DNA of 58,825 bases, from the NCBI GenBank assembly GCA_002257025.1, contig NCHA01000016.1, positions 1 through 58,825 on the forward strand. Direction: 5' to 3'. This document shows positions 35,515 through 44,754 of the stretch, piece after piece. Both the position numbers and the translations under genes were made by a program. This DNA is from Sphingobacteriales bacterium 16-39-50. Its GTDB lineage: Bacteria > Bacteroidota > Bacteroidia > Sphingobacteriales > Sphingobacteriaceae. Below the pieces are notes generated by a model. The model ran no database searches. It was not told the origin of the DNA and saw only the letters and a program-made list of their open reading frames with translations. Every line of letters begins with the position of its first letter. Positions within the stretch are counted from its first letter, which is position 1.

Positions 35515-36330
35515 ATGAACGAGGATTTTTTCAATCATATATTCAAAAAACAACAAGATGCAGATGCCGTTCCTTCAAACAAGGAGATTTCAAGATGGGC
35601 TCTGGAACTTTTCAGGCTGCTCTATCCTGAGCAATCCAAACGAACGCTAAGCTCAGTTGATGAATTAAAGCAGGAATTTCATAAGCTGGAGAAAGAACTA
35701 TGTCATATGATGGAAGCCACAAAGGCCTGTGTCCACTGTGATAATTCCAAGCTGGCCAAAGATTTTTTTGCGCAGGTACCGGAATTATTCCGAGTATTAA
35801 ACACCGATATTAAAGCTATTTTTGATGGGGATCCGGCAGCCAAAAGCGAGTTTGAGGTAATCCGGGCATACCCCGGTTTTTATGCAATCTCCTTCTACAG
35901 ACTGGCGCATGCACTGTACAGTCTGGGTATACCATTATTGCCGAGAATTTTCACTGAATATGCTCATTCAAAAACAGGAATTGATATTCATCCTGCAGCC
36001 CAGATCGGTGAGTACTTTCATATCGATCATGGAACAGGTATTGTTATTGGAGAGACCTGTAAAATTGGAAAACATGTAAAAATGTATCAGGGAGTAACCC
36101 TTGGCGCATTGAGTGTCCATAAAAGTATGGCCAATACGAAAAGACATCCAACAATTGAAGACCGGGTGGTAGTTTACTCGGGTGCAACTATATTAGGAGG
36201 TGAAACCGTTATTGGTCATGATAGTATAATCGGAGGGAATGTTTGGCTTACTAAAAGCATACCTCCGGGTTCATCAGTTTACAATACATCTGAGGTAGTC
36301 ATATCCAGCGAAAAAAGCAATAAAAAATAA
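35515..36330 (+). CDS. epsC: Serine O-acetyltransferase, EpsC type
   Basis: Makes O-acetylserine from serine and acetyl-CoA for cysteine synthesis. The 271-residue protein has an N-terminal helical domain and a hexapeptide left-handed beta-helix from about residue 165 (IHPAAQIGEYFHIDHGTGIVIGETCKIG) with the catalytic His-Asp pair. The ATG at 35515 starts the family's N-terminus; a TTG 42 bp upstream is also in frame. The tail ends SEKSNKK and lacks the terminal Ile that enters the O-acetylserine sulfhydrylase active site in the classical complex. It ends 4 bp before cysM. Confidence 0.92.
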   Translation: MNEDFFNHIFKKQQDADAVPSNKEISRWALELFRLLYPEQSKRTLSSVDELKQEFHKLEKELCHMMEATKACVHCDNSKLAKDFFAQVPELFRVLNTDIKAIFDGDPAAKSEFEVIRAYPGFYAISFYRLAHALYSLGIPLLPRIFTEYAHSKTGIDIHPAAQIGEYFHIDHGTGIVIGETCKIGKHVKMYQGVTLGALSVHKSMANTKRHPTIEDRVVVYSGATILGGETVIGHDSIIGGNVWLTKSIPPGSSVYNTSEVVISSEKSNKK

Positions 36331-36334
36331 TAAA

Positions 36335-37207
36335 ATGGCAGGAATAATTGATCTGGTCGGAAATACGCCATTAGTTGAAATTAAAAAACTGAATCCAAAT
36401 CCAAAAGTTCAGATCTATGCGAAACTTGAGGGCAACAACCCTGGAGGAAGCGTAAAGGACCGGGCAGCACTCAATATGATCAGGAGTGCCTTGGAGCGTG
36501 GAGACATTAGTAAGGGATCCCGTCTAATTGAAGCTACGAGCGGAAACACAGGCATAGCCCTGGCGATGATTGCACGATTATTCGATCTTGAAATTGAGCT
36601 TGTTATGCCATCCAATTCGACCCGTGAGCGTACTTTAACAATGGAAGCTTTCGGAGCCAAAGTAACCTTGCTCGAAGGGATAGAATTATGCCGTGATTAT
36701 GCCGAAGAAAAAGCAGCAAGAGGCGAAAGTTTTTTACTTAATCAATTCGCAAATCCTGACAATTCCCTGGCTCATTATAAAAGTACAGGACCAGAGCTTT
36801 GGAATGATACCAAACAAAAAATTACTCATTTTGTCAGTTCTATGGGTACAACCGGCACTATTATGGGTTGCTCAAGGTATCTCAAAGAAAAAAACCCGGA
36901 AATACAGATCATAGGTTGTCAGCCTACTGAAGATTCATCCATTCCCGGAATTCGCCGCTGGCCTGTTGAATACTTACCAAAGATTTTTGAGCCTGAGCGA
37001 GTTGATCGCATCATGGACATTTCAGAAGCTGAGGCAACAGAAATGGCCAGAAAGCTTGCGAAGGTTGAAGGAATATTTGCAGGGATGAGCAGTGGCGGTG
37101 CTGCATCAGCAGCTGTAAGGCTGGCCTCTGAACTCGATGAAGGCCTGATCGTCTTTATAGCCTGCGATCGTGGAGACAGATATCTCAGCAGTACACTTTT
37201 CGGTTAA
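36335..37207 (+). CDS. cysM: Cysteine synthase, CysM type
   Basis: O-acetylserine sulfhydrylase making cysteine. The 290-residue PLP enzyme has the lysine motif NPGGSVKDRAALNMI, the EATSGNTGIALA loop and SSMGTTGTIMG. Short length and the CRRWP/PGIRRWPVEYLP segment fit the CysM (B) subgroup. Co-transcribed with epsC, spaced 4 bp. Confidence 0.95.
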   Translation: MAGIIDLVGNTPLVEIKKLNPNPKVQIYAKLEGNNPGGSVKDRAALNMIRSALERGDISKGSRLIEATSGNTGIALAMIARLFDLEIELVMPSNSTRERTLTMEAFGAKVTLLEGIELCRDYAEEKAARGESFLLNQFANPDNSLAHYKSTGPELWNDTKQKITHFVSSMGTTGTIMGCSRYLKEKNPEIQIIGCQPTEDSSIPGIRRWPVEYLPKIFEPERVDRIMDISEAEATEMARKLAKVEGIFAGMSSGGAASAAVRLASELDEGLIVFIACDRGDRYLSSTLFG

Positions 37208-37224
37208 GAATAATCGCAAAATTT

Positions 37225-37596
37225 ATGGCAAAGAGAAAAACAGGTAAGATTATGTGGCATGATCTTACAGTCGATGACGCGGTACAAATCAGCGATTTCT
37301 ATCAGCAGGTTACTGGCTGGGAAAAAGAAGGATTGAGTATGGGAGAATATGAGGATTTCTTAATCAAAAGTCCGGGAGATGATGAAGTTGTTGCCGGTAT
37401 TTGCCACGCTAGAGGAGTCAATAAGGATATCCCTGCACAATGGCTGATGTATATTTTGGTAGAAAATCTGGATGAGAGTCTTGAGACCTGCAAAAAACTT
37501 GGAGGTAAAGTATTGGGTAACAAACGAAAAATGGGTGAAGGCTATTATTGTTTGATACAGGATCCTGCCGGCGCTTATGTTATGCTCAGTGAATAA
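37225..37596 (+). CDS. VOC (glyoxalase/dioxygenase-fold) protein
   Basis: A 123-residue vicinal-oxygen-chelate fold protein. IMWHDLTVDDAVQISDFYQQVTGW, WLMYILVENLDESLETCKKLGGKVL and IQDPAGAYVMLSE are the two beta-alpha-beta modules of a VicX-type protein. Metal ligands are not all visible, so enzymatic activity is uncertain. It ends the cysteine operon, 17 bp after cysM. Confidence 0.85.
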   Translation: MAKRKTGKIMWHDLTVDDAVQISDFYQQVTGWEKEGLSMGEYEDFLIKSPGDDEVVAGICHARGVNKDIPAQWLMYILVENLDESLETCKKLGGKVLGNKRKMGEGYYCLIQDPAGAYVMLSE

Positions 37597-37624
37597 TTCC
37601 TAAAATCAGAATCCTGAATTGATA

Positions 37625-38647
37625 TCAACCTGATTTACGGATATCCCTGATCATTGCAGTACTGCAATGTTTATCAATGATCTGATCAATGATTTCCTGA
37701 GTCCTATCCGGATAATCTACTTCAATAATTCTTTTGGATTCAATCCAGTTATTGATCACTATATCAAACCGCTCGTTTAAATTTCTGATTACCGGAACTC
37801 CCATCTGACTCAAGGCCGCTGCATTCAATTGCTGCTCATATTGATTTTTCATCGGAACAACCAAAAGCTTCTTTTTCATGTATAATGCTTCAGCAGGTGT
37901 TTCAAAACCGGCACCACAAAGTATCCCCTCAGAACTTGCCATACTCCTGATAAAACGTTCATTATGAATGGGCTGAACAGAAACATTCTTAGTCCTGTAA
38001 GGCCGATGGTTATGCTTTGAGAACACATCCCAATTCACATTCTTGAACTTAGTAAGTTTAGCGATCAAACGAGGATCATCATAAGCCGGCAAATAGACAG
38101 TATAATGTCCAAGATTCTGAACCGCCTCATCCCTAACCTGCTTTCTGATTACCGGTGTGAAAATATTTTCAGCATAAGCTTTGAAATGAAAGCCATACTG
38201 AGCGGTATTGGGTGCATAATTTTTGAGAATAAGCTTTCCGACCACGTCATTATTGTCTGTTTTCGGCGCTTCCTCAGCAAGTACTGCCAACTGATGGCTT
38301 AAACCAATGCATGGAACATTCTTTACATAACATGCCCAGGCAGAAACAGGTTCAAAATCATTGATTACAAGATCATAGTCTTCGACAGGAAGAGAGTTAA
38401 TCTCCATTACAAGCTTTCGGATATTTGATCTTATACATGTCTTCCAAATATCAACACCTCCCGACTTCCCAAAAATAAAACTCAGCCCCCTCATTTTATA
38501 GCTAAGCTGATAAGGCAGAACAAGATCGCCCTGAATACCACTGACAAGAATATGAACCTCAGCATGCTTCATAAGACATGGAATTATATCCATTGCCCTG
38601 CTTAAATGCCCATTTCCTGTGCCCTGAATAGCATACAGTATTCTCAT
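37625..38647 (-). CDS. Glycosyltransferase-like protein (MJ1255/VC2487 family)
   Basis: A 340-residue GT-B-fold protein. It starts MRILYAIQGTGNGHLSRAMDIIPCL, as MurG-like enzymes do, and has the C-terminal nucleotide-sugar segment LCGAGFETPAEALYMKKKLLVVPMKNQYEQQLNAAAL. The acceptor is unknown. It is not signal-bearing, so it acts on the cytoplasmic side of the membrane. Confidence 0.85.
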   Translation of the reverse strand: MRILYAIQGTGNGHLSRAMDIIPCLMKHAEVHILVSGIQGDLVLPYQLSYKMRGLSFIFGKSGGVDIWKTCIRSNIRKLVMEINSLPVEDYDLVINDFEPVSAWACYVKNVPCIGLSHQLAVLAEEAPKTDNNDVVGKLILKNYAPNTAQYGFHFKAYAENIFTPVIRKQVRDEAVQNLGHYTVYLPAYDDPRLIAKLTKFKNVNWDVFSKHNHRPYRTKNVSVQPIHNERFIRSMASSEGILCGAGFETPAEALYMKKKLLVVPMKNQYEQQLNAAALSQMGVPVIRNLNERFDIVINNWIESKRIIEVDYPDRTQEIIDQIIDKHCSTAMIRDIRKSG

Positions 38648-38840
38648 TTACTTTGATATTTACAGCCTCTAAATTGCGAAAAAACTACCAGAAAGCCAGT
38701 GTTTGCTTTGACATTGAACCGTATGATAATTGCTTTGAACATATCTCAATTATAAAACATTGGTTTGTAGTCGATTTGATTTAATGAAAGCAAGAGACAA
38801 TATATTTTTTTTTTAAATTCGCGGGCAAACAATACATTTT

Positions 38841-39122
38841 ATGATAACAGTAAGCGAATATTTTGAAGGTGCGGTAAAATCTCTTGGGTATCAGTCTCCC
38901 GAAGGAAAATCAACAATTGGTGTCATTGAAAGTGGCGAATATGAATTCGGGACATCCATGCATGAAACCATGCTAATTATAGAAGGTGAACTGGAGGCTA
39001 AATTACCCGGGAATAACAACTGGGAAATTTTTCGAAAAGGAGAAGCATTTGAAATTGATGCAAACCAATCTTTTAAAGTTCGTACCTCGTCTCAAACTTC
39101 CTATTTGTGTAAATACAAATAA
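38841..39122 (+). CDS. ppnP: Pyrimidine/purine nucleoside phosphorylase
   Basis: A 93-residue cupin-fold protein (YaiE/DUF1255) that splits nucleosides with phosphate. It has SEYFEGAVKSLGYQ, TIGVIESGEYEFGTSMHETMLIIEGELEAKLPG and GEAFEIDANQSFKVRT, all matching PpnP. An intrinsic terminator follows. Confidence 0.92.
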   Translation: MITVSEYFEGAVKSLGYQSPEGKSTIGVIESGEYEFGTSMHETMLIIEGELEAKLPGNNNWEIFRKGEAFEIDANQSFKVRTSSQTSYLCKYK

Positions 39123-39146
39123 TTTGCATTCATTTTAATTAAACAA

Positions 39147-39179
39147 AAAAAAGCTGCCATATTAAAGAGCAGCTTTTTT
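39147..39179. terminator. Bidirectional intrinsic terminator
   Basis: AAAAAAGCTGC (39147-39157) and GCAGCTTTTTT (39169-39179) form an 11-bp stem with an 11-nt loop and T/A tracts on both sides. It ends ppnP and the convergent small gene at 39219. Confidence 0.85.
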
Positions 39180-39218
39180 CGTTTTTCATAGGTTTGTAGA
39201 ATCAGTAGCAATACCAGA

Positions 39219-39521
39219 TTATACAATCAGAATCAACACTAAAAGGATAATGATAATAGCACCGACAGAAAGGTAAACACCGCCGCTCATCGCCTTTGCT
39301 TCTTTTTTCATTTCAAGCAATTCATTACGTAATGCCTTACGCTCTACACGACTTAGATCGGATCTGTCCATGTTCTTGATCTCTTCAACTCTTTGGGTGA
39401 TTTCACTGGCACGGGCAATCTGATTTTCTGTTAATGCAGGCTTTGACTTTACGTCATTTGCCATAACTGAACTTGATGCTAAAAGAATAGCAGTTAGTAA
39501 AAGGTAGATTTGCTTTTTCAT
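39219..39521 (-). CDS. Small exported protein with C-terminal membrane helix
   Basis: A 100-residue protein. A Sec signal peptide (ends SSVMAND) is followed by a charged helical middle (RASEITQRVEEIKNMDRSDLSRVERKALRNELLEMKKEAKAM), and a C-terminal hydrophobic helix (SVGAIIIILLVLILIV). It is the type seen in many Sphingobacteriaceae; function unknown. Confidence 0.8.
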   Translation of the reverse strand: MKKQIYLLLTAILLASSSVMANDVKSKPALTENQIARASEITQRVEEIKNMDRSDLSRVERKALRNELLEMKKEAKAMSGGVYLSVGAIIIILLVLILIV

Positions 39522-39691
39522 TGTGTTTTGATTTAAGTTTCTTTAAGTTAATGATAAAAAAATAAAAAATGCTCCCATTTTTAGACATTAACCTTAAGGC
39601 AATTATTGTTCCATAAAGTTTATATACATTTTGAAGCAGATATAGATGACATTTGAAATTAAACTGTCCCAAATTCAGGAATCAGTGTAGT

Positions 39692-41068
39692 TTAATTACC
39701 ATAAATATCTCTTACTTTATGCGGAAAGCGGAGTGCTGCATTCAAAATCATATTTCGGATGTAGTCATTCTCAGGGTAAGGTGTTAGATACTTTTTTACT
39801 AAACTGATATCAGCCTGAGCTAAATCAGAAGTAATATAGCCCATCCCAAAAAACTGACCATTCTCTATCAACAAACAACTTTTTTCTTCAAATGTACGGC
39901 CTTCATCGATCAGCAAAAAGCCCGGAAGCACAGAACTCAAACTATTTAACGCCATAATTACCCGTTTATTATACAATTCAACCGATTCGAGTTGTTCGCA
40001 AGCTCCTTTGCAGGACTCCTCTCCAATTGGAACGCAGGGATCATTATTACGCTGAACAAAACAAAGCTTAGGACAGAGATTAAATCCGGCAATCAGGCTT
40101 TTGATCAGATTATAACCTTCAGCTATACCATTGAAGGTATAGTGTGGTTTTGAGAATTTTTTCTTTCTGTCGATAACCAGACGCATATAACCATTCTGAT
40201 CCTCAAATGAATACAAAGCATATGCATATTCAAATCTTTTTAAGGATCGGTTATAAGCAGGCCACAGACGTTTGATCTCAACTGCTTCAAGAATCAATGA
40301 CATGAGTTCAGTACCACATTCCTGAAAGGTTATGTGATGAATTTCCCTCAAAAAATCCTGTTTTTGCCTGCCTGGTTTATTATTTGCAAAATGACTTGCT
40401 ACTCTTTTCCGGATATTCTTTGCCTTCCCTACATAAATAACTTTCGACTTTGAGTTATGAAAATAATAGATTCCGGGAACAGATGGGAGCTTATCCATAT
40501 CCTCTTTTGGAAGATGAGGTGGGAGTGATTGTTCCCTTGATCTTTGATTCAGGGTTTTGCTAATATGTCCATCCTTATCCTGTTCAATCAGCATTGAAAA
40601 AAGCTTTGCAGTTGCCAGAGCATCACCTAATGCACGATGCCTGTCCTGAATTTCTATTCCAACCTCCTTACATAATCTCCCAAGGCTATAAGAAGCAAGT
40701 CCGGGAATAATTTTTCGGCTTAAGCGCACTGTGCACAGCTTTTTTGTCTGTAAATTAAATCCGGCAGCAGCCAGATGAAAATGAAGAAAAGAGAAATCGA
40801 AATTGACATTATGTGCTACGAACACTTTATCATGCAGAAGTTCATATATCTTATGGGCAATATCCTGAAATTTCGGAGCTGTACTGACCATTTCATCATC
40901 TATACCCGTAAGCGCCTGAACATATATTGGAATAGGCTTTAAAGGATTGATTAATGTTTTGAACTGCTTTATAACCTCCTGTCCATCATGTACCAATATT
41001 GCAACTTCAGTAATCCCATTGGCACTTGCATGCCCTCCGGTTGTTTCAATATCGACTATAGCATACAT
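39692..41068 (-). CDS. DEDD exonuclease fused to GIY-YIG (UvrC/Cho-like) nuclease
   Basis: A 458-residue fusion. Residues 1-165 are a DnaQ-type 3'-5' exonuclease: D-x-E in YAIVDIETTGG, HNVNFDFSFLHF and HRALGDALAT. Residues about 195-290 are a GIY-YIG endonuclease like UvrC: VPGIYYFHNSKSKVIYVGKAKNIRKRVASHF. A Cys-rich segment follows (CPKLC..C..C...C), as in UvrC/Cho. Used in DNA repair; the substrate is not known. The gene ends upstream of the DUF3820 gene. Confidence 0.9.
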   Translation of the reverse strand: MYAIVDIETTGGHASANGITEVAILVHDGQEVIKQFKTLINPLKPIPIYVQALTGIDDEMVSTAPKFQDIAHKIYELLHDKVFVAHNVNFDFSFLHFHLAAAGFNLQTKKLCTVRLSRKIIPGLASYSLGRLCKEVGIEIQDRHRALGDALATAKLFSMLIEQDKDGHISKTLNQRSREQSLPPHLPKEDMDKLPSVPGIYYFHNSKSKVIYVGKAKNIRKRVASHFANNKPGRQKQDFLREIHHITFQECGTELMSLILEAVEIKRLWPAYNRSLKRFEYAYALYSFEDQNGYMRLVIDRKKKFSKPHYTFNGIAEGYNLIKSLIAGFNLCPKLCFVQRNNDPCVPIGEESCKGACEQLESVELYNKRVIMALNSLSSVLPGFLLIDEGRTFEEKSCLLIENGQFFGMGYITSDLAQADISLVKKYLTPYPENDYIRNMILNAALRFPHKVRDIYGN

Positions 41069-41158
41069 TCTTAAGAAACTCTCAATTATTCAAATATAGA
41101 AAGATTTTAGAAATACTAACAATATTAGTATTTCTAATTAAATAAAAACAGACATTTT

Positions 41159-41371
41159 CTATGATTTCCTCATGGGCTTAAGCAAATATTCAAGTCCGTT
41201 AAGCTTAATCTCATACATCGTCGCCAGAAGGATTCCAATCTTACCTGCAGGAAATCCCTTATTCTCATACCACACCAAATAATATTCAGGCAGTTCGCAA
41301 ATAAGCCGGCCCTTATATTTACCATAAGGCATAGCAATACTAACCAGATCTTTAAGAATTTGAGGGTTCAT
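41159..41371 (-). CDS. DUF3820 small protein
   Basis: A 70-residue protein. The LKDLVSIAMPYGKYKGRLICELPEYYLVWYENKGFPAGKIGILLATMYEIKLNGLEYLL pattern matches DUF3820 (putative quorum-sensing-regulated virulence factor family). The ATG at 41371 lies inside the end of the MFS gene, overlapping it by 20 bp, so the two are coupled. Function unknown. Confidence 0.85.
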   Translation of the reverse strand: MNPQILKDLVSIAMPYGKYKGRLICELPEYYLVWYENKGFPAGKIGILLATMYEIKLNGLEYLLKPMRKS

Positions 41372-42551
41372 CCTGCGGTTTAATCTGAGCTTTTCTTTTA
41401 TAAAAAAGCTGCAAGTAGAGATATGCAAAAAAGGTTATGATAGCCACGGCATAGAAAATCGGAGGTATCATACTAACATCAGTAATGTATAAACTTCCGG
41501 CAAAAAAGGCTCCAAGACCAATACCAGCTTCCAGTGCGATATACATTGTTGCAACGGCTTTGCCACGATGATCAGGATGGCTAAGATCTATAATCCATGC
41601 GGTGATTGCAGGAGATAACATTCCTGTTGCTACGCCATAAACCGCAGAGCCGATCATCAGGCTCAGCGGAGTATCAGCAAACCCAATCAAGATCAGGGAT
41701 ATCACAAGAATTATCAGTGATAGCTTAATAATATGAACTCTGCCAATCCTGTCAGACATCTTTCCGGACACAAAACGTATTAACAGTGAAGAAACAGTAA
41801 AAACCATAAAGAAAAGACCCTTGTTTGAAACCCCAAGGTGCTCACCCCAATCTGAGATAACAGTAAGTATAATCCCATAACTCAGGTAGGAAAAAAAGGT
41901 GATGAAAGCTGCAACCAAAACCCTGACCTCAATAACTTCTGTGCGGTTTATTTGCATCATAGAAAACCGGAAAGGTTCTTTTTTCTCCAGAGTCTCCTGC
42001 ATATTCAGCAGAATAACAATTGAAAGCAGCGCAAAAACAGAAGAACAATAGAACATCGCATTTATTGAGAACATTTCAGTCATTTCGCTGCCAATTGCCG
42101 GGCCAATTGCTAGTCCGGTACTAAAACATACTCCATGTATTCCCATAGCTTCACCCCAACGATTACCCGGAACTATATCAGCAACATAGGCTGCCGTTGC
42201 AGTAGGCTTAAAACCTGTAGAAAATCCATGAAACAGCCTCAACCATAAAAATCCGGCAACGCTGGTCAGAATCGGGTACAATAAGCCACAAACAACACAA
42301 ACCAATGAACCAACTGCCATTACCGGAACACGACCAATCTTATCTGTCAGTTTCCCACTAAATGGCCTTGAAATCCCAGCAGAAAGTGTAAAGAGAGCAA
42401 TGATATAACCCTTATATTCTGCACCTCCCAGTCCCGTAAGATAGGCTGGCATTTCCGGAATCAACATGTTGAAACTGGCAGAAAACAGGAATGAGCTCAA
42501 GCATAAAAGTGCAAACTGAAGGTTATAGATCGGATGTTTTTTACCAGACAT
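41352..42551 (-). CDS. MFS transporter
   Basis: A 399-residue major-facilitator protein with 12 hydrophobic segments. The loop 2-3 motif is present as SGKLTDKIGRVPVMAVG, and repeated as SGKMSDRIGRVHIIKL after segment 7. Substrate unknown; multidrug or sugar-phosphate exporters share this pattern. It is divergent from the EnvC-like gene and overlaps DUF3820 by 20 bp. Confidence 0.9.
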   Translation of the reverse strand: MSGKKHPIYNLQFALLCLSSFLFSASFNMLIPEMPAYLTGLGGAEYKGYIIALFTLSAGISRPFSGKLTDKIGRVPVMAVGSLVCVVCGLLYPILTSVAGFLWLRLFHGFSTGFKPTATAAYVADIVPGNRWGEAMGIHGVCFSTGLAIGPAIGSEMTEMFSINAMFYCSSVFALLSIVILLNMQETLEKKEPFRFSMMQINRTEVIEVRVLVAAFITFFSYLSYGIILTVISDWGEHLGVSNKGLFFMVFTVSSLLIRFVSGKMSDRIGRVHIIKLSLIILVISLILIGFADTPLSLMIGSAVYGVATGMLSPAITAWIIDLSHPDHRGKAVATMYIALEAGIGLGAFFAGSLYITDVSMIPPIFYAVAIITFFAYLYLQLFYKRKAQIKPQDEPSNS

Positions 42552-42665
42552 TGTTTAGGATAGTGCAGCAAAAGTAATAAGAATTTCAGCTAAAATCGCC
42601 GAAATTAAAAGAGATAGATTAGAACAATAAATGATAAAAATGTCCGGTGTTTCAGCTAATGTTAA

Positions 42666-42673
42666 TAGTTTTG
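42666..42673 (+). promoter_or_regulatory. -7 box TAGTTTTG upstream of the EnvC-like gene
   Basis: TAGTTTTG fits TAnnTTTG and lies 21 bp before the ATG at 42694. No good -33 TTG. Confidence 0.4.
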
Positions 42674-42693
42674 CCGGGTAAATTATTCCCTCT

Positions 42694-43959
42694 ATGCGAT
42701 TTTTGAAATTGGTTACCTTTTTACTTTTGATGATTTCTTTGCAATCTGCCTTTGGGCAAAGTAGTTCAGCACTCAAAAAACGAAAGGAAGCTATTACCAG
42801 AGAGATAGAGGAATTAAAAAGAAGCCGCAGCAAGATTGATAAAAACAAGAAACTATCCCTTAACCAGATCAATCTCTTAAATACTCAGATCAGATTAAGA
42901 GAAGATAAAATCAGGACGATAAACACTGAAATTAAAATGCTGGACACAAAAATTATCAGCAGTACTACTGAGGTAATTTCACTACAAACAAACCTGAACA
43001 AACTGAAGGCACAGTATTCAAAAATGATTGTTTTTGCATTCAAGAATCAGGGGGCCTACAATAAATTGATGTTCATATTTGCTTCGCATAATTTTAACCA
43101 GGCCTATATGCGGCTCCGATATATTCAGCAGGTTGGCACTTTCCGAAAAAGGCAGGCTAAAGAGATTATTACAACTCAAATTAGTCTGAAAAAACAAATC
43201 AATGAGCTCGACCAGAACAAAAAGGAGAAAACCAATCTTTTAATGGACCAGATTGTCGAGAAGCAAACCTTAGGTAAGGATAAGGAACAGCAATCGAAAA
43301 TATTAACGGGCTTAACTAAAAAACAAAAAGAGCTCCAGCAACACCTTTCTCGAAAACAAAAGGAGGCAAATACATTAAACAAAGCAATTCAGGAGGCCAT
43401 CCGGAAAGAGATCCTGGCAGCACAACGCAAAGAAGCAGAGCGTCGAAGACGTGCCGCTGCGGCCGAAGCAGCTTCAAAAGCAAAAAATAATACTGATAAG
43501 CCTAAACCTGTAGCTAGCGGATCATCCATTTTAGCTTCAAGTCCGGAGGACGCCAAACTTTCCTCATCCTTTCTGGGAAGCCGTGGCCGGATGCAAAAGC
43601 CTGCTCAGGGAATTATTACGCAGGGTTTCGGACAGCAAAAATTCAATAATGTAACTATTTTCAATCCTGGCATTAACATTAAAACTGCTCCTGGGGCTAA
43701 TGTTTATGCTGTTTATGGAGGGAAAGTGAGTAAAGTGATTTATCTGGTCAATTCCTACACTATCATCATTCGTCATGGGGAGTATTTTTCTATTTATTCC
43801 AAGCTTAAGAATGCAAGTGTGGCTGCAGGTCAGGAAGTTACTGCCCGGCAAAGTATTGGCAAAGTGGCAACAGATATAACCGAGGACCTAACAGAAATGC
43901 AATTTCAAATCTGGAAAGGTGGCACTCCGGTAAATCCATCGGGATGGATATCACAATAA
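42694..43959 (+). CDS. EnvC-like murein hydrolase activator (degenerate M23/LytM)
   Basis: A 421-residue exported protein. A signal peptide (ends SAFGQ) is followed by two long coiled-coil segments from about residue 25 to 260, an Ala/Lys linker, and a C-terminal LytM domain (about 305-421). All three zinc-ligand motifs are altered: the usual HxGxD reads NPGIN, the YAHL segment reads YSKL, and the final HxH reads MQFQ. It is therefore probably not a peptidase. As in EnvC/NlpD it would activate cell-division amidases. Transcribed alone. Confidence 0.88.
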   Translation: MRFLKLVTFLLLMISLQSAFGQSSSALKKRKEAITREIEELKRSRSKIDKNKKLSLNQINLLNTQIRLREDKIRTINTEIKMLDTKIISSTTEVISLQTNLNKLKAQYSKMIVFAFKNQGAYNKLMFIFASHNFNQAYMRLRYIQQVGTFRKRQAKEIITTQISLKKQINELDQNKKEKTNLLMDQIVEKQTLGKDKEQQSKILTGLTKKQKELQQHLSRKQKEANTLNKAIQEAIRKEILAAQRKEAERRRRAAAAEAASKAKNNTDKPKPVASGSSILASSPEDAKLSSSFLGSRGRMQKPAQGIITQGFGQQKFNNVTIFNPGINIKTAPGANVYAVYGGKVSKVIYLVNSYTIIIRHGEYFSIYSKLKNASVAAGQEVTARQSIGKVATDITEDLTEMQFQIWKGGTPVNPSGWISQ

Positions 43960-44064
43960 TAATCCCAGAATTCTATTATCCACTTCCTATTCGATTGATT
44001 CATTTTAATTAGGTGGAATATATAATTATCATTGACCCGAAATTAAATAATCATTAACTTAATG

Positions 44065-44096
44065 TTGCTAACTAATGTATTTATCATGTATTTTTG
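44065..44096 (+). promoter_or_regulatory. Promoter of the PAP2_C gene
   Basis: TTG at 44065-44067, a 21-bp spacer and TATTTTTG at 44089-44096. The ATG is 27 bp downstream. Confidence 0.5.
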
Positions 44097-44123
44097 CAAA
44101 CTCTAAAAAAAAAATAAATACTC

Positions 44124-44753
44124 ATGTCTGAACAAAGAGCTATTGTAAGTGTATGGAGAGATAACTGGCAATCATCTGATTACAGAAAAAAATGCATTAC
44201 CGGATTGATTCTCATCTCATTTATTCTGCTTGCCCTCCCATTCTTCTATCAGGCTATAGAACAAAGAAATGGGATTGATTTCAATGATTATTTATTAGAA
44301 TGGCTTCCCGCATATGATCTTTCTCTTTTTATTTTCATCACCATCTGGTCAATGACCATATTAACATTCAGCCGTTTCAAGCAAGATCCTAACTTATTTT
44401 TAACTTTTCTATGGGGTTTTATCCTTATAAATTTATCTCGCTTCGTATCTATCGGTCTGATTCCACTTGATGCCCCCAAAGATCTTATTCCTATTCATGA
44501 CCCAATCAGCAATCAATTTTATGGGCCGAAATTCATTACCAAAGATCTGTTCTTCTCAGGGCATACCGCTGCGATGTTTTTGATGTTCTTATGTCTGAAG
44601 AAAAGAACGGATAAAATTCTTGCACTTACAGCTACAATTTTTATTGGGATAGCAGTGCTGCTCCAACATGTTCACTATACATTAGATGTAATAACAGCAC
44701 CGGTAATTACTTATTTTATTTGGGTTGGATCTAAGAAAATCGTCGAATCATAA
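44124..44753 (+). CDS. PAP2_C-type phosphatase (sphingomyelin-synthase-like)
   Basis: A 209-residue membrane protein with about six hydrophobic segments. The acid-phosphatase motifs FFSGHTAAMF and HVHYTLDVITAP match the PAP2_C/sphingomyelin-synthase subfamily (SGH...H..D). It probably removes or exchanges head-group phosphate on a lipid at the membrane. As Bacteroidota make sphingolipids, a role in head-group transfer or dephosphorylation is a reasonable inference. Confidence 0.85.
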   Translation: MSEQRAIVSVWRDNWQSSDYRKKCITGLILISFILLALPFFYQAIEQRNGIDFNDYLLEWLPAYDLSLFIFITIWSMTILTFSRFKQDPNLFLTFLWGFILINLSRFVSIGLIPLDAPKDLIPIHDPISNQFYGPKFITKDLFFSGHTAAMFLMFLCLKKRTDKILALTATIFIGIAVLLQHVHYTLDVITAPVITYFIWVGSKKIVES

Positions 44754-44754
44754 T

